A stretch of 64,000 nt of DNA, taken from the NCBI GenBank assembly GCA_933207985.1, contig OW240917.1:123837189-123901188 (forward strand), in the 5' to 3' direction. A model generated the notes under the pieces. It did not search any database and was not told the origin of the DNA. It saw only the letters and a list, made by a program, of their open reading frames with translations. Source of the stretch: Pelobates cultripes. Lineage: Eukaryota; Chordata; Amphibia; Anura; Pelobatidae. Of the stretch, positions 21,316 to 33,330 are shown one piece after another. Positions within the stretch are counted from its first letter, which is position 1; each line of letters starts with the position of its first letter. A program made the translations under genes and the position numbers.

Positions 21316-22229
21316 ACTGTAGTATGTGTCCATACTCAGAGGTCTTTTCACTACATTGTGACTTTTCAACAAATATCTTGAGGAATATTGGTAGTAAATT
21401 GCTGTTGATTCAACATGGCTGCTTGAAACCAACCTATGCTGTGCTATTTAGTATTGAAAAATATGCAACAACTTTTTTGATCTCACGGAGTCTAATGGCA
21501 CAACTATACAATTGTCAATTATATTCTTTAGAGTCTCTTTAATCTATGGCTTTCATTGTATGTTGAAATACTAATCTCAGTGAAAACTCAGTGAAGAATC
21601 TGTGAAAACTCTTTTGATTCTAATTAAGGCTGCTTTAAAGGGTCCTTGCCAAACCCAACTGAAATCTGTCATAATATAACAACTTAGAATTGTGGCTAGT
21701 CAGTTAACTGCTCGTATATGGACTCCATTAGACTTCATCATTGGCTCCCTCTTTGTACTTGAGTAATGGGCTATCTGTGGACTGTGGGGAAAGAGGTAGC
21801 TACTTTGCACCCGGTAAAGATTTGCGATAATTCGGCCTTTCTTTAGAGAAGTGTTTGCAATTTTCTACAGTGTTTTGAAACTTTTCCTTACCCAGCTGTT
21901 TTAAATAGCAAACCTGATCATTTTAATTGGCCAAGCCACATAATGAAACTGATATATAGAAAATGCATGGCCCCACATATGTGCATAGCTAGATCCTGGA
22001 ATGCTCCTCTACCAAGTAGAAAATCTTTACTATCTAAAATCAGATTTATATGTGAAAGGAATATTTGACAACACAATCCCATGATTCTACCTCTACCTTT
22101 CATAAAGTTTATAAAGACTTCAAAGCTTCAATGCAAAGTTTGACAGTATGTCTTCTTAGCAGACCTGTCCCCATCCATTTGATTCTCTTTCCTTTTCCTC
22201 ACTTTTCTTTCCTAACCCTTTACTATTTA
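21316..22229. other. Intergenic sequence, no gene seen
   Basis: Mixed AT-rich sequence. The frames at 21231-21542 and 21918-22103 show no conserved motif; the first begins inside the MITE. No element ends recognised. Confidence 0.45.
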
Positions 22230-22605
22230 AACACACACCCTAGTGGATGTTTTCCTGACAGCCACTAGAAACTCTTCCTCCTCAACCAAAAGGTTTCACT
22301 CGGTCATGTAGCATTCGACATCCATGAGGATGTCGAACATCCTCAAATGCAGCTCACAGGGAAGCAACTGATTAAATGCTTCATTATGGGATGCATGTGA
22401 TTGGGCACGTGTGCTATGTATCTCATTCCAAATGCTCATCTATAAGCGATGACGTGCTGGAGGAGGAGTTGGAAGCTGCACTGAGTGTGTCTCGGCGCTG
22501 GAAAAAAGTTAAGTAAAACCTTCTTTTTTTCTATTATTTACAGGCTAACAGGGGAAGACCTTGATACTAACTAGGACACTATAGTGTTGGGAATACATTT
22601 TTGGA
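22230..22605. mobile_element. Possible diverged T2-like MITE remnant
   Basis: 'gacagccactagaaa' and 'gacactatagtgttgggaat' resemble internal and terminal parts of the T2-like MITEs at 27276 and 42518. A short hairpin, 'cgacatccatgaggatgtcg', is at about 22318. No TTAA or clean ends are visible. Confidence 0.35.
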
Positions 22606-25333
22606 TAGATTGGACACAATTCTTCCTTATATCTTTTTGTTCCTATTTACTTTTTACTGGTTACTACGTGTGTCACCCCCTATTTATAGCAGTAACCTAT
22701 TTTCCCTGTTATACAGGCCCTAATAATTGATTCAAGTGTCAGTGCAACTCACTGTTCATCAAAAGTACCCCTAAATGTCACAATGTTCTTTCTCCTCTAT
22801 GTCCTAGTTTCTTAAAAATTACTTTCAGACAAAGCAAAATAGTTAGAAGTGTCATTGTGGGCTATTTAAAGCTATTCATTCAATATGATTGTCACCCTGT
22901 GATAGCCAACTAGATGACTAGGAGAAGAGTTTTAGACAATGGAAAGCTCACATTATCCTTGATAAATACAATGTAAAAAGGAGGTAAGAAAAAACATATT
23001 TTTAATAGTTCAGTCATTTAATTTTACATTCTTGGCATCATTAATTAATTCACCCTGTTTAGTGTTCCTGCATTCAAAACTATTTTTCTTTCTAACAGTT
23101 TCCTTTATTTTTTGCAGCTTACTTTAAATTGTAAGAATTATTAATGATGTCCTTTAATTGTTCTTATTTTTCTTCATTTCAGAAGACATAACTGACGCTT
23201 TGATTTAGTATGAAAGCCCACACAGAGCTGATATGGAAACACTAAAAATCTCCGAGGCTGTCCTTACAGAATGTTAACAACATTTTAATGCCTACTCCAT
23301 ATGCAAAGCATAAGACAGTACTCAATCAAAAAGTATAATGCATTTGTTGTCATTTGTTGTGACATAAAATGATATTTACTTGAAATTAATTTTCGGAAAT
23401 GTTCTAATGAAATGAAGAGGCAAATTCTTCAGACAATAGTTCACAGTTTATAATGTTGAATGTTGAGATTGAGTGGTAGGACTGAATTATAATACTCACT
23501 GAAATAATGCAATATTTGATACATTTGCTTTATTTGTTAACCCATTTATTTTTAATGTTACTCTTTTTAGCACACAGAAAATATGTTATCCACATTACTT
23601 TTCAGCCTCATTACTTTTCAGTCTCTATATAATTAGTAGTATGATGAGGAAACAGGTTGAAGAAACAAAAGAGTAATTTATGGCTTCAGATCTTCAAATT
23701 TCCTAAATTGTAGGAACTCTCTTAAAGGGAAAATCATTATTACACTTAGAGATTGGTTTAGCTGAGTTTGGAGTAATCAGGGAATTGTACTTATTCCCAA
23801 ATTCTGAGCTGAAATGTAGTCCAATCACAAACCCAACGAAAATGTTCATTTTGATTTCTGACTCAAATGTTGCTCATGGTGCCACAAAAAAGGGATGATT
23901 GATAGAGAAAAGATTATTGGAGTCTAGGAGACAGTCTCCAAATGTTAATTTTATTCACAGATTAAGTGAGAAATGTCCAACAAAGGGAATAAATGAGAAG
24001 CAATAATAAAAGAAGAAAATGTAATTCATACTTACTGTAATTTCATAGTTTCTTTGCCTGGCTTTTCTACATGGCAACATCACTTATGTGTAGTTCCACT
24101 TCTCTGAGTTCTCCAGTCAGGAAAACCCAGAAGAGAGATAGCATGATGCTGTGATGTAGAAAGCCAGTAAAAGAAAATTGTATAAGTATTAAATAAATAC
24201 TCTCCTTTCCTAGCTAAAAAATGACAGTATTCTTTATGGCTATTACCCAAGCTCCAAAGAAGGGTAGGAAGAAAAAAAAATGCAATATCATGGATGCAAA
24301 AACAGATACTTTATTATTTGCTCAATTACAAGGAAACCAAAGCACCAAGTCCAAAACTAGAATTATCAGGTGTTAGATCAAGTTAGTAGTGTCAGGATAT
24401 TCTGGAACCTGAACACACAGACAGACTCACTAAAAGAAATCCACACCTTGGTCCTTAGAATGGCCAGAGTCAGTATAACAATACATATGTACAATGTATA
24501 TATATATATATACCCAGAGGGGATCATGGCACCCGGAGCCAAGCTGTCAGGTAAGCAGGCATTACGCCTGACAAGCAGTACTTGATAAATGTCAGGTGCA
24601 AAGACTAGGTGGCTGCCTTAATTATTTCCTCCACTGGAACCTCCACACTAGAAGCCTAAGATATTGCCCAACTTCTGGTGGAATGAGCATTGATGTTAAA
24701 AGGAGCTGGGTAACTCTATGTGAAGAATAGGATTTAGTAATGGTTATTACTATCCATCTTCTCAGAAGACCAGGATCTGTAGACTTTGCATATTCTGTTG
24801 TAGCACATCAAAAAAGAGATTGTTCTTGATTTCATAGGGATATCAGAGACACCTTCTGAATCCTAAATTCAAGAGGGTCTTTTTCCTAAGAGCTATACTG
24901 CTAATTGTGATGATAGGATATACAGCTGTACCCTAAAGCAGAAGATCCTATCTTTTGGAAAGTGTATTAAGTATATTAATGGCACATCCAATGTAGCAAT
25001 GAGAACCAGTCCTTGGGCACATCAGAATTGCTGCAATGTGAGGATATTTATGGGGTGATAAATATTAAAAATAATATTTTTATAAAAATGATCAAAAATG
25101 TATTTAATAATTTTATTATGTCAAAAATTGATATCTTGGCACTGTTCCCCGATTAATGATTTAACGCTGAGAATTACCCACAATTTCTATTCTCTTAGAA
25201 CCTAGAGGAAGTTTCACTAGAAGATTTTTACTTTGCACAGTAATCACAAATTAATTATAAAAATATAATTTATTGTGATAATAATAAAAATAATATATGT
25301 GACATGCATGACAATAATCAGTGAATATTTACA
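22606..25333. other. AT-rich intergenic sequence, no gene seen
   Basis: About 2.7 kb without clear elements. The part from about 24.0 to 25.05 kb has more even base composition and may be an old repeat. It contains an inverted pair, 'cctggcttttctacat' / 'atgtagaaagccag', at 24057-24165. No coding frame worth calling. Confidence 0.4.
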
Positions 25334-26125
25334 GAATTGTGGCAACTGACATTTAATGTGGATAAGTGCAAGATAATGCATCTTGGACGTAAAAACCCAA
25401 GGGCAGAGTACAGAATATTTGATAGAGTCCTAACCTCAACAACATTTTTCTAGTTTACCTAAATCATTTGCCATTTGGCTTATCCCTCCTGGAACATCAA
25501 CCCTGTTACATATCTTAGTATCATCAGCAAAAAGACATACCTTACCATCAAGACCTTCTGCAATATCACTAATAAAAATATTAAAGAGAATGGGTCCAAG
25601 TACAGATCCCTGAGGTACTTCACTGGTGACAAGTCCAAGCTTCGAATATATTCCATTAACTACAACCCTCTGTTGCCTGTCACTCAGCCACTGCCTTACC
25701 CATTCAACAATATTGGAATCCAAACTTAAAGATTGCAGTTTATTGATAATATATATGTGTAGACCACCCAGGTGCAGCAATATATACAAAATAAAGGTAA
25801 TTACTTCCCTTATATATCAGGTCGTAACAAGAGGATTCCTGAATAGTTTATTGATAAGCCTTCTATGTGCAACAGTGTCAAAAGCCTTACTGAAATCTAG
25901 GTAAGCAATGTCTACTGCACCACCCTGATCTATAATTTTAGTTACCCAATCAAAAAAAACAATAAGATTAGTTTGGCATGATCTCCCTGAAGTAAACCCA
26001 TGTTGTCTCTGATCTTGAAATCCATGTGTTTTTAAATTTTTAGCAATCCTATCCTTTAACATGGTTTCCATCACTTTCCCCACTACTGAAGTAAGGCTTA
26101 CTGGCCTATAGTTGCCCGACTCAAG
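25334..26125 (-). pseudogene. CR1 reverse transcriptase fragment with internal inversion
   Basis: The minus strand from 26125 to about 25440 encodes LTSVMGK-type sequence, YLDFSKAFDTVAH, VPQGSVLGPILF and LFADDTK in two frames (25817-26083, 25436-25789). The next part of the same ORF ('gtggcaactgacatttaatg', 'gataatgcatcttgga') lies at about 25335-25436 on the plus strand, so it is inverted relative to the rest. A 96-bp insert separates the two minus-strand frames. Same subfamily as the 12430 copy. It has no 3' tail and is inactive. Confidence 0.88.
25749..25844 (-). mobile_element. 96-bp insertion with 12-bp target duplication
   Basis: 'agtttattgata' occurs at 25737-25748 and 25845-25856, and removing one copy plus the insert restores the CR1 sequence seen at 14370. 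The insert contains 'cacccaggtgcagcaatata' and AT-rich flanks. The length and TSD suggest a short retroposed sequence, but I see no clear tRNA or 7SL promoter boxes and cannot assign a family. Confidence 0.7.
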
Positions 26126-26210
26126 AATCCAGGCCTGTCACGTGGTTGGAGGTTTTGTGTAACTGAATAGGCACAGTGATTAGCTATATAATATTACTTG
26201 ACATAAATGT

Positions 26211-27202
26211 TGTGGCAAACCCTGCCACTGAAATACTAACTATTCTGTGCGAATGAACAGTGGAATTATTACAAGCGAATGGGTGCTAAAGCAGAGACTA
26301 ATTCACGAACGGACTATAATGTTATTCATGCTGTTCTGTATGCAAATGCCCCGAAACTACCGAACGAGAGACCACCCCGGGGTGGTCGTGTGTCTCCTAT
26401 TAACTAACAGATACAATGTTGCGAAGGGAATTAAGTGCCAGTGTGTGTGGCCGCCATTTCGACTACCGAACACGTGGCGGCGGCCATCTTACGCACGAAC
26501 AGCGGTACTTGGTTGTCGAACGCCTGGAACTCAAACTGGGCATTCGACTAACCAAGTACCGCTAAGACCTCCAGCACGCTCAAAAATCACGAAGCAAACA
26601 CACGAACGCCCCGGCGTTCGGTAGGTGGAATCCCACGAACGAGGGGATTCATACGAACGGTAACAGATGCCTGGATGCCTAAGCCGTTCGGGACTTTGTA
26701 TTCACTAGAAAAGACCGACCGCAGGGCCAGAATTCATGGAACTGTTTTCGGCTACTGAGCCCATGCGGTCGGTCAAATCTTTCAATGGCTGTAACTCCCG
26801 AACCCCTGGTCCGATCTGGGTGAATTTTGAGCATGTTGCTCACCAAGATCAGACCTACCAGGGGACCCCTTATTTAATCCTGTAACCCCTGTATTTAGGG
26901 GACATCCACAAAGTGGGGAAAACTCTGTACCTATTAATCTGTTTAACTGTTAATCTAATGGGAGGAGAGGGATGGGAGGTGACCACGATATGATTGGGTA
27001 CTGAAGTAATTGTGAAAGTTACCTCCCTTGCATGGGAGAAATGCATAAAAGCAGACCTGTGAATAAAGCTGACAGTTGACTCCCAGACTATGTGTCGTCT
27101 AGTCCTTGGGGAGGTGGATTATGCTGTGTTCCTGTGATTTTGTATGCTGAATCTTTGTTCCCAGCGGAGAGCTATTGGATTAACCCCTGCTACTCCGCTA
27201 CA
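26211..27202 (+). mobile_element. Solo LTR, 992 bp, 5-bp TSD
   Basis: It begins 'tgtggcaaacc' and ends 'ctccgctaca' (TG...CA). The pentamer 'aatgt' flanks it at 26206-26210 and 27203-27207. It contains a TATA-like 'ataaaag' at about 27045 and 'aataaa' at 27062, placed as expected for U3-R-U5. No internal retroviral or gypsy region is attached on either side, so it is a solo LTR left by recombination. The U3 part is dense in CGAAC/GTTCG. Class (endogenous retrovirus or Ty3-like) is not determinable from the LTR alone. Confidence 0.92.
27045..27067 (+). promoter_or_regulatory. LTR TATA-like box and polyadenylation signal
   Basis: 'ataaaa' at 27045-27050 and 'aataaa' at 27062-27067 lie about 140-155 bp before the LTR end. 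The two signals are very close together, so either the R region is short or one of them is not used. Function is inferred from position only. Confidence 0.55.
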
Positions 27203-27275
27203 AATGTATATTTATATACATCTGTAACAATTAAAGTAATTTAAAAAAAAACAAAATAAACAGCTTTTCAAGTTG

Positions 27276-27715
27276 CTGAAAGAAACACTATAGCATTAGG
27301 AATACAAAATTGCCTTACTTATCTCTTAACAGTGCTAAGGTCCCTCAGAGCTGGATCGATATCCTCTCCCTGCAATATCACAGCAATGTGGGAACCTAAT
27401 GCACATTCACGGTAATCACTGTGTTCACATTAGACTTTCCACATAAAAAAAACATTGAATCAGTGCTTTACTATGGGGATTTTGAAGATGCTGGGCATGG
27501 TCATGCGAAGTGTGAGACATCCAACATCGTTTCACAGTATTAAACTCTGTGAAAATGCAGGAAGTGCCTCTGGTGGCTGTCTGGAATACATCTTCTACAG
27601 GATGTCTTGCCTTTGAAACAGGAATGTTTTACAATGCAGGATTAAGGGGACAGACACTGTTCCCAGACTACTTCAATGAGATGAAGTGGTCTGGACTCCT
27701 ATAGTTTATCTTTAA
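27276..27715 (-). mobile_element. T2-like MITE
   Basis: The left end is 'aagaaacactatag' and the right end 'ctatagtttatctttaa', with TTAA at 27712-27715; the left TTAA is mutated. It shares 'cagactacttcaatgagatg' (inverse in some copies) with 20843 and 42518. Non-coding. Confidence 0.8.
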
Positions 27716-28450
27716 ATAAATGTTCATGATTAAAATTTGCTGGGATCTCTGAAAAGTTTTTTAAGCAAACAAGTATGTTTTGTCCTACCATATATGGTAG
27801 GCATATATCCCTTGTTTCAAATAAATGGTTCTTTTATTTTTATTTTAATATAAAAGAACTGTATTAATAAAATCGTAAAATCGTAAAATAAGTTTAATAA
27901 AATCGTAATTTGAAAAAAAGAGAGAAAATGCAGATTTTAGCAAATATAATGCAATGCAAACTATATAGGGTTTAAATAATTTTTTTAAATAAATATTTCA
28001 AAACTAAATTGTCAGGAAATATCAATGAGGTGTAGCATTTAAAAAAAATACATTTTCTGATCAAGGAATGTTTCAAGTCATTTCAAACATCTTCCTACAG
28101 TAATATTTCCCAGTGATATAAAAAGATGAAAGTGTTCTACTTTATTTTGCTTGAATTCAGCAATAAAATATATTCTTGTTTTTAGGTAATTAAAATCTAT
28201 CAAAATGAACAGAGGTAAAGACATATATTTGAATAGACAGAGAGCAAATGAGACAGAGAGACAGATTTATTTCTGAAAATAACTTTTATTTTAACAACCT
28301 CATTTGGAAAATGTTGATTTAACATTGTCAGAAATGATACGCTTCAGTGCAAACTGAAAATTTTGATATAGAAAGTCCACTGTAAAGAATTCTGAAAGGT
28401 GAATTAAATGAAAGATCTGTAAACATTTTAAGCCAAACATATAAGTGCAG
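27716..28450. other. AT-rich sequence, no gene seen
   Basis: AT-rich, with small duplications such as 'aataaaatcgtaa' repeated at about 27867-27910. No element ends or coding frames. Confidence 0.5.
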
Positions 28451-28856
28451 TTATAGGGAAACTATAGGCATCCAGACCACTTCAAGTTATTGAAATAATC
28501 TGGGTGGGAGTACCAGGTCCCTTAACCCTGCAAAGGTAATTATTGCAGTTTTTAAAGCAAGAGCAAACGTTACCTTTGATAATTAACTCCATCTCTAGTG
28601 GCTGTCTACCAGACAGCCTCTAGACTAACTTACAGGGTCGCATGAGGACATCCAGCGTCATGTAAAATGCCAAAGCTTTGCTATAAGGGAAATACTAATG
28701 TGAGAGCAGCCAGGACTGAGGGACATCGCTAGACTCAGGTAAGTGACAAAAATAGGTTTTAACCCCTTCTGCACCACAGGGGGCAGACTGAGGGAGGGGG
28801 AAGCTAAAGTGTCAGGAAAACAACTTTGTTTTCCTGGCACTATAGTTTCCCTTTAA
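28451..28856 (+). mobile_element. T2-like MITE with 14-bp terminal inverted repeats
   Basis: The left end is 'ttatagggaaactatag' (TTAA mutated to TTAT) and the right end 'ctatagtttccctttaa', with TTAA at 28853-28856. The inner TIR 'agggaaactatag' is perfect. Non-autonomous, mobilised in trans. Confidence 0.87.
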
Positions 28857-28917
28857 CATAAGTGTGTGTACCCAACTACAGTACAAAAAAATAAATTTAT
28901 ATTTACATATTAGCTAG

Positions 28918-29274
28918 TAGAAATGTGCAATTCATTTTGTTCCGAAGGTTGATTTAGACGAATTTCGTGCAATTCGGACATTTGGATGCTTACGAATGTC
29001 CAAAGTTCGAATTGCCGAACCGAATTGCCAAGGTCCCAAATTGCTGAAGTTCTGAATTGCCAAAGTTCCGAAGTGGGTTAGGGGTAGGCTTAGGGTTTAG
29101 GGATAGGGTTTAGGTTTTAGGGTTAGGCTTAGGGTATGAATTGCCGAAGTCCAGAACTTCTGAAGTGCCAAACCGAACTGAATGCCATTGGTCCAAATTG
29201 CCAAAACAGACACATTTCTTTTGCTTACCCAAATTTCCGAACTGAAACAAAAACCTTTCCTATGCACATCCCTA
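28918..29274. mobile_element. hAT-like MITE with 8-bp TSD and telomere-like interior
   Basis: It begins 'tagaaatgtgca' and ends 'tgcacatccctatt'-type sequence, giving inverted ends of the form TAG(G/A)(G/A)ATGTGCA. Flanking octamers are ttagctag (28910-28917) and ttagctaa (29275-29282), one mismatch. The interior repeats 'gaattgcc(g/a)aa' motifs. At 29075-29136 it holds degenerate TTAGGG/TTTAGGG units. Confidence 0.87.
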
Positions 29275-29282
29275 TTAGCTAA

Positions 29283-30170
29283 TATATTAAAAAGGATTCC
29301 AATTTCCCCTTTAATAAACCTCATATTTAAATAAGGAATCTTGCAGTCAGAAGTGGAATGGAAAAAAAAAATTGCTGTCCATCATTTATTGTCTAAAAAT
29401 TACAAAATATATTTTCTCTACTAGAAAAAGAAACATCTAGTAGAAAAAGTAACAAAAAGTGTATTGCATTTAAAATTATTATTTCCAATCAAATTAATTT
29501 TGCAAGATTACATTTTTTTTTTTTTACTTTTTTGACATTCTTCATTTTTGAAGTGCACAATTAAATACATGCAATAGTAATGGCACATAACATGAGATAG
29601 GATAACATGATAAAGTCAAGAGAAGTCAAGATATGCTGCACTTTTTTGTTTTTCAAAAAGAAAATAATGAGAAAGATACAGGCTACGTAACAAGCTAAAC
29701 ATACATGTCTAGACATTGGTTGGTATTCTGAGCTTGCAATTGAGAAATATCACTAGACATAAGGATAACTAAGAAAATAACAACAAGGTGTTAATAAAGC
29801 ATGTTTATAAATCTTAGAGACAGAGTAGTTTAAGTGTGACTGGATACTAGCTACTGTATAGAAATAGATAGAGTAAACAACCTGAATCTCTTCATGTGCA
29901 TTAGTCAAACAAGAGGAGAAGTCCCTCTGAAAAGTGACTCACTGTTAAGTAACCTGTAAAGCATGTAACCAGTAGAGCAAGATTGTGCTACAGAAGAATA
30001 TAAAATAAATTGTACAGGAATTTAAAAAGTTATAAAGAACACAGCAGTAAATAACAGATACAGGACCAAGTAGAAGCAGAACTGCATCCATTGTTAGCAG
30101 AGTGAGCTCTGAAAGGAAATGCCAAACATAGAGAAAAGGAGTAGAGGCACAGGCAATACCAAAAGACTTG
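29283..30170. other. AT-rich sequence, no gene seen
   Basis: Unstructured AT-rich sequence with a T run at 29511. No element ends or coding frames recognised. Confidence 0.5.
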
Positions 30171-30561
30171 AAAATACAAACAGTTTCTTCTGAGCTGCAG
30201 CTCCTCTCACTGTAGTTCCAGTAGTGTAAACCAAATAAACATAGAAAAAATGAGGTATGCGCTTACAGTTGAAATATGCACCAGTGTGCTACCAAGCATA
30301 TATTTGAAGGACATAAAAGTCAGGCAAACGTTTTGGGCACAAGCCCTTTTTCACTGCAAATGACAATGACATTTGCATTGAAAAAGGGCTTGTGCACCAA
30401 ACATTTGCCTGACTTTTATGTCCTTCAAATAAATGTTTGGGATCACATTGGTGCACATTACAACTGGAAGCGCATACCTCTTTTTTTCTATGTTTATTTG
30501 GTTTACACTACTGGAACTACAGTGAGAGGAGCTGAAGCTCAGAAGAAACTGTTTGTATTTT
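30171..30561. repeat. 391-bp near-perfect palindrome
   Basis: The arms run from 'aaaatacaaacagtttcttc' (30171) to its complement ending at 30561, with the centre near 30366 ('aatgacaatgacatt'). Matching inner pairs include 'gtaaaccaaataaacata' and its complement, and 'aaggacataaaagtcaggca' and its complement. A few indels separate the arms. Sequences such as 'aaaagggcttgtgc' suggest inverted joining of two copies of a dispersed repeat. The 113-codon frame across it is an artefact. Confidence 0.93.
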
Positions 30562-30639
30562 CCAGACCTCATTATGTCCAGACCTCATTTTTTTTATGTT
30601 TATCAGCTGATGCCTAACTTGTTATAGAGCACAGACCAC

Positions 30640-31245
30640 CCTCCAAGATCAAAAAGGGTATCTTTACAAAGGGAATTAGGTAAGGCCACCTTCTAGCCCC
30701 AGGCCTGCATGGAGGCTGGCATCTTGAAACCTCTGATTCGGTCCTTCTAAAAGTCTAAATCCTTTCCACATTGGGGGTGACAGGAGAGCTTGGTGTTTTG
30801 TTGCTGCATATGGCGGTTAGTCTTCCGTCCACATGGACGATGCTTTGTTGTATAAACCCTGATGGCCTACAACCCAGGTAGGCAAGTGTTGCAGGATATG
30901 GGTGGTTGTTGAATTCCTATGCCAAAGTGGCCCTGCTCACCTCCTGGTTGCTGCTCCCATGGTTCTCTGCTTGTGAAGTGGGCAAAGCACCGTGCTTCTC
31001 CAGGGCATTCCAGAAGCACCAGAAAGTTTCATCTAGCTTCCTTAGAGACTGCTCAGCCAGGTCATAGCAATTTTTCCTGTACTGCACAGGAGCAGCCACC
31101 ATCTTGCCACACTCTGCTTGGTCTTTCATGCAATCAATGCCATGGTTCCACACAAGTAGGAGTAGCCAACCAGTGGGGACTGGGATAAGCTCCACCAGTT
31201 GGGAGGCCATCTTGGGCGTCAGGTCCTCCCCCTGCAACATTACAT
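30640..31245 (-). mobile_element. Possible L1-type 5' region, minus orientation
   Basis: More GC-rich than its surroundings. It shares 'cagtggggactgggataa' with the A-tailed insertion at 12698-14010 and has several 'gccatcttg'-type blocks, as seen in LINE 5' regions. A 107-codon minus-strand frame (30917-31240) has no motif I recognise. Family assignment is an inference from the shared phrase. Confidence 0.4.
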
Positions 31246-32620
31246 TTTGATTGTGTGATATATGTTGTGTGACATTATCAAAGGCTTAAATTGGAATTCT
31301 AACAACATGAACTGAAAAGAAAAAAGCATTAGCATAAAGTGTGTGATTTCATGCCCATGTAAAGACATTATTTTCACTGTATAGTTTTAACACTGTGATG
31401 ACATTTCCTTAAAATGACATCAGCATCCATATAAACAACCATAATCAAGACACTGGACCTTTTTTATATATTTTTGTCACACATACATGTGTGAATGGGA
31501 TATTGCATAATGATGGATACCATACTTTTTTTATAAAATCATGTACTGCCAATATTTCATAAGATATAAAAATAGTTTTGACATAGCTTTTAGGTTTCCC
31601 TGAAGAGCAACATATCTTACATTTATAGGTTTTAATTCCATACCAATTTTATGCTAATGTTTTAATTAAATATTTGGAAGAGAAGGGAATGATATCTTAT
31701 AAATAGTATTTCTCATTTGAATACCGTTAATTGCAACGTTTGATTATTTCAATGACTATGTAATGCAAGGAACAATGACAAGTCCTAATTAATAAGCTTT
31801 CATTTCTGTTTAGTTTATGTACCTCCAATTGTATGTTGCACTCAAGGAGTTAAGCCAACTTGTTGTTAATGTTTCATTACTCATCAGTGTTTAGGTCTCT
31901 ATGAGAAAATATATGTTAAATTGGCAGAATATCAGTTTATAAGGTGAAACATAACCAACAGTGACAGCAATATGAAATTAGCATTAAATCTAAGGTGGCA
32001 GGTTTACGAACCAATGACTGGTAGCATCTCCAAAAGTCTGTCACTGCTGATATAAATATTAAGGAATGAAACTCAGAGTTCATGGAAGACACTCTATATA
32101 TAACACATGTCACATTTTGTTTGTCATTGGGGGTGCCAATAAAATAGCCATGCAACCATGATAAGTGAATGTTTGTGGAAATGTGCCGGTTTGTACATAC
32201 AAAATACAAGTTTGTCAATGTATGTTAATATGTCCTCTCTTGTTTGGATGTCATAAGAAAGAACTGAAGGTTCACATTGTGTATTAGATCACATGTTTAT
32301 AGCAATAGCTAGCCTGTCTAGATAGAAGCCATAATGCCAGGCTTGGATTTAAAATAACCCGAATAAGGGCAATCATCCTGCCATCAAGGTTACACACCCG
32401 CTAGTAACAACAGAACTAGATCAAGGTTGTAAAAGTGCTTGAACAAAATAAGTTTAATTTGGCATACAGGGCATAATATGTTCCTGGATGAGTACATTTC
32501 TACCCAGGGGAAAGAAGGTGAAGATAACATAACTAGGAAGATTAGCTATTTCATATGGGGAAACTTAGAGCATTAATCACATTGCAGAAATGACCAGTCC
32601 ATATGAGCTCTAAGCCACAA
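31246..32620. other. AT-rich intergenic sequence, no gene seen
   Basis: AT-rich sequence without recognisable element ends. A 93-codon minus-strand frame (31937-32218) has no conserved features. Confidence 0.5.
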
Positions 32621-32624
32621 CATG

Positions 32625-32880
32625 GTTACATAGTCTTAAAAAAGACTTGCAATCACAAAGTTCAGCCTTTTTCATATGCATCTACTGTTTCTGAAAAAGA
32701 AGGCAAAAAATTAAGTGTGACGTGCTTAATTTTGTAGCCCGACTCTCCACTTCTTCCAGGGCCATAACATCCTTCTTTAGAACAGGTGCCCACAATTGCA
32801 CAGCATATTCTAAATTTGGTATTACTATTGATTAATGCAGAGGTAAAATTATATTTGTCCTGAGAATTGTTTAGCTTTTT
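32625..32880 (-). mobile_element. LINE 3' fragment (CR1/L2 group, second family)
   Basis: On the minus strand the sequence runs from 'gtgcccacaattgcac'-type coding sequence to the tail 'gactatgtaacca'. It matches the LINE at 55735-57600 in its C-terminal region (the 'cctgttctaaagaagga' equivalent) and in its TATGTAAC tail. 5'-truncated and broken. Confidence 0.7.
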
Positions 32881-32891
32881 AAGGCAATACC

Positions 32892-33330
32892 TTACTGGCT
32901 ATTGATAGACATTGGACATTGTTGCTTAGTTTGTGTGTATATTAGGACGCCATGGATAAGCTTATTTAAATAGAAGCTTTTAGCAAGTTGTGCAGCATTA
33001 TTGTAACCCATTTTGGATGGGATCTGTCTGTTATGTAAATGGTTTAGGATCTCTCTAAGGGCACATGGTGAGCTAATACCTGTTTGAGAATCGAGCAGGG
33101 ACCCACTGAAGGGCAAGCTATTTGAGTAGTTATCCATTCTCAGTAGCCTCTTGTGCCCTGTTTTTTGTCTCCCTAAGTTAAAAAGGTAATCCAGGGGAGT
33201 GAAAGAGTCTTGGACAACACAGTCCATTGCAGAAACAGACAGTACATTACCCCTTCCCCTTAATACCCCCCTATGCTCTGGGTTATAGAGCTTTCTAAAC
33301 AGCTTGCACGCTAGCAAACAAATCTGATTC
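32892..33330 (-). repeat. Dispersed repeat containing a 141-codon frame of unknown function
   Basis: An uninterrupted minus-strand frame (32892-33317) is basic and shows no domain or motif I recognise. Part of it, around 33000-33150, is repeated in diverged form at about 33625-33795 ('acccacagaagggcaaacta', 'atggtttatg'), where the frame is not kept. This favours an unnamed repeat family over a host gene. Function unknown. Confidence 0.4.
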
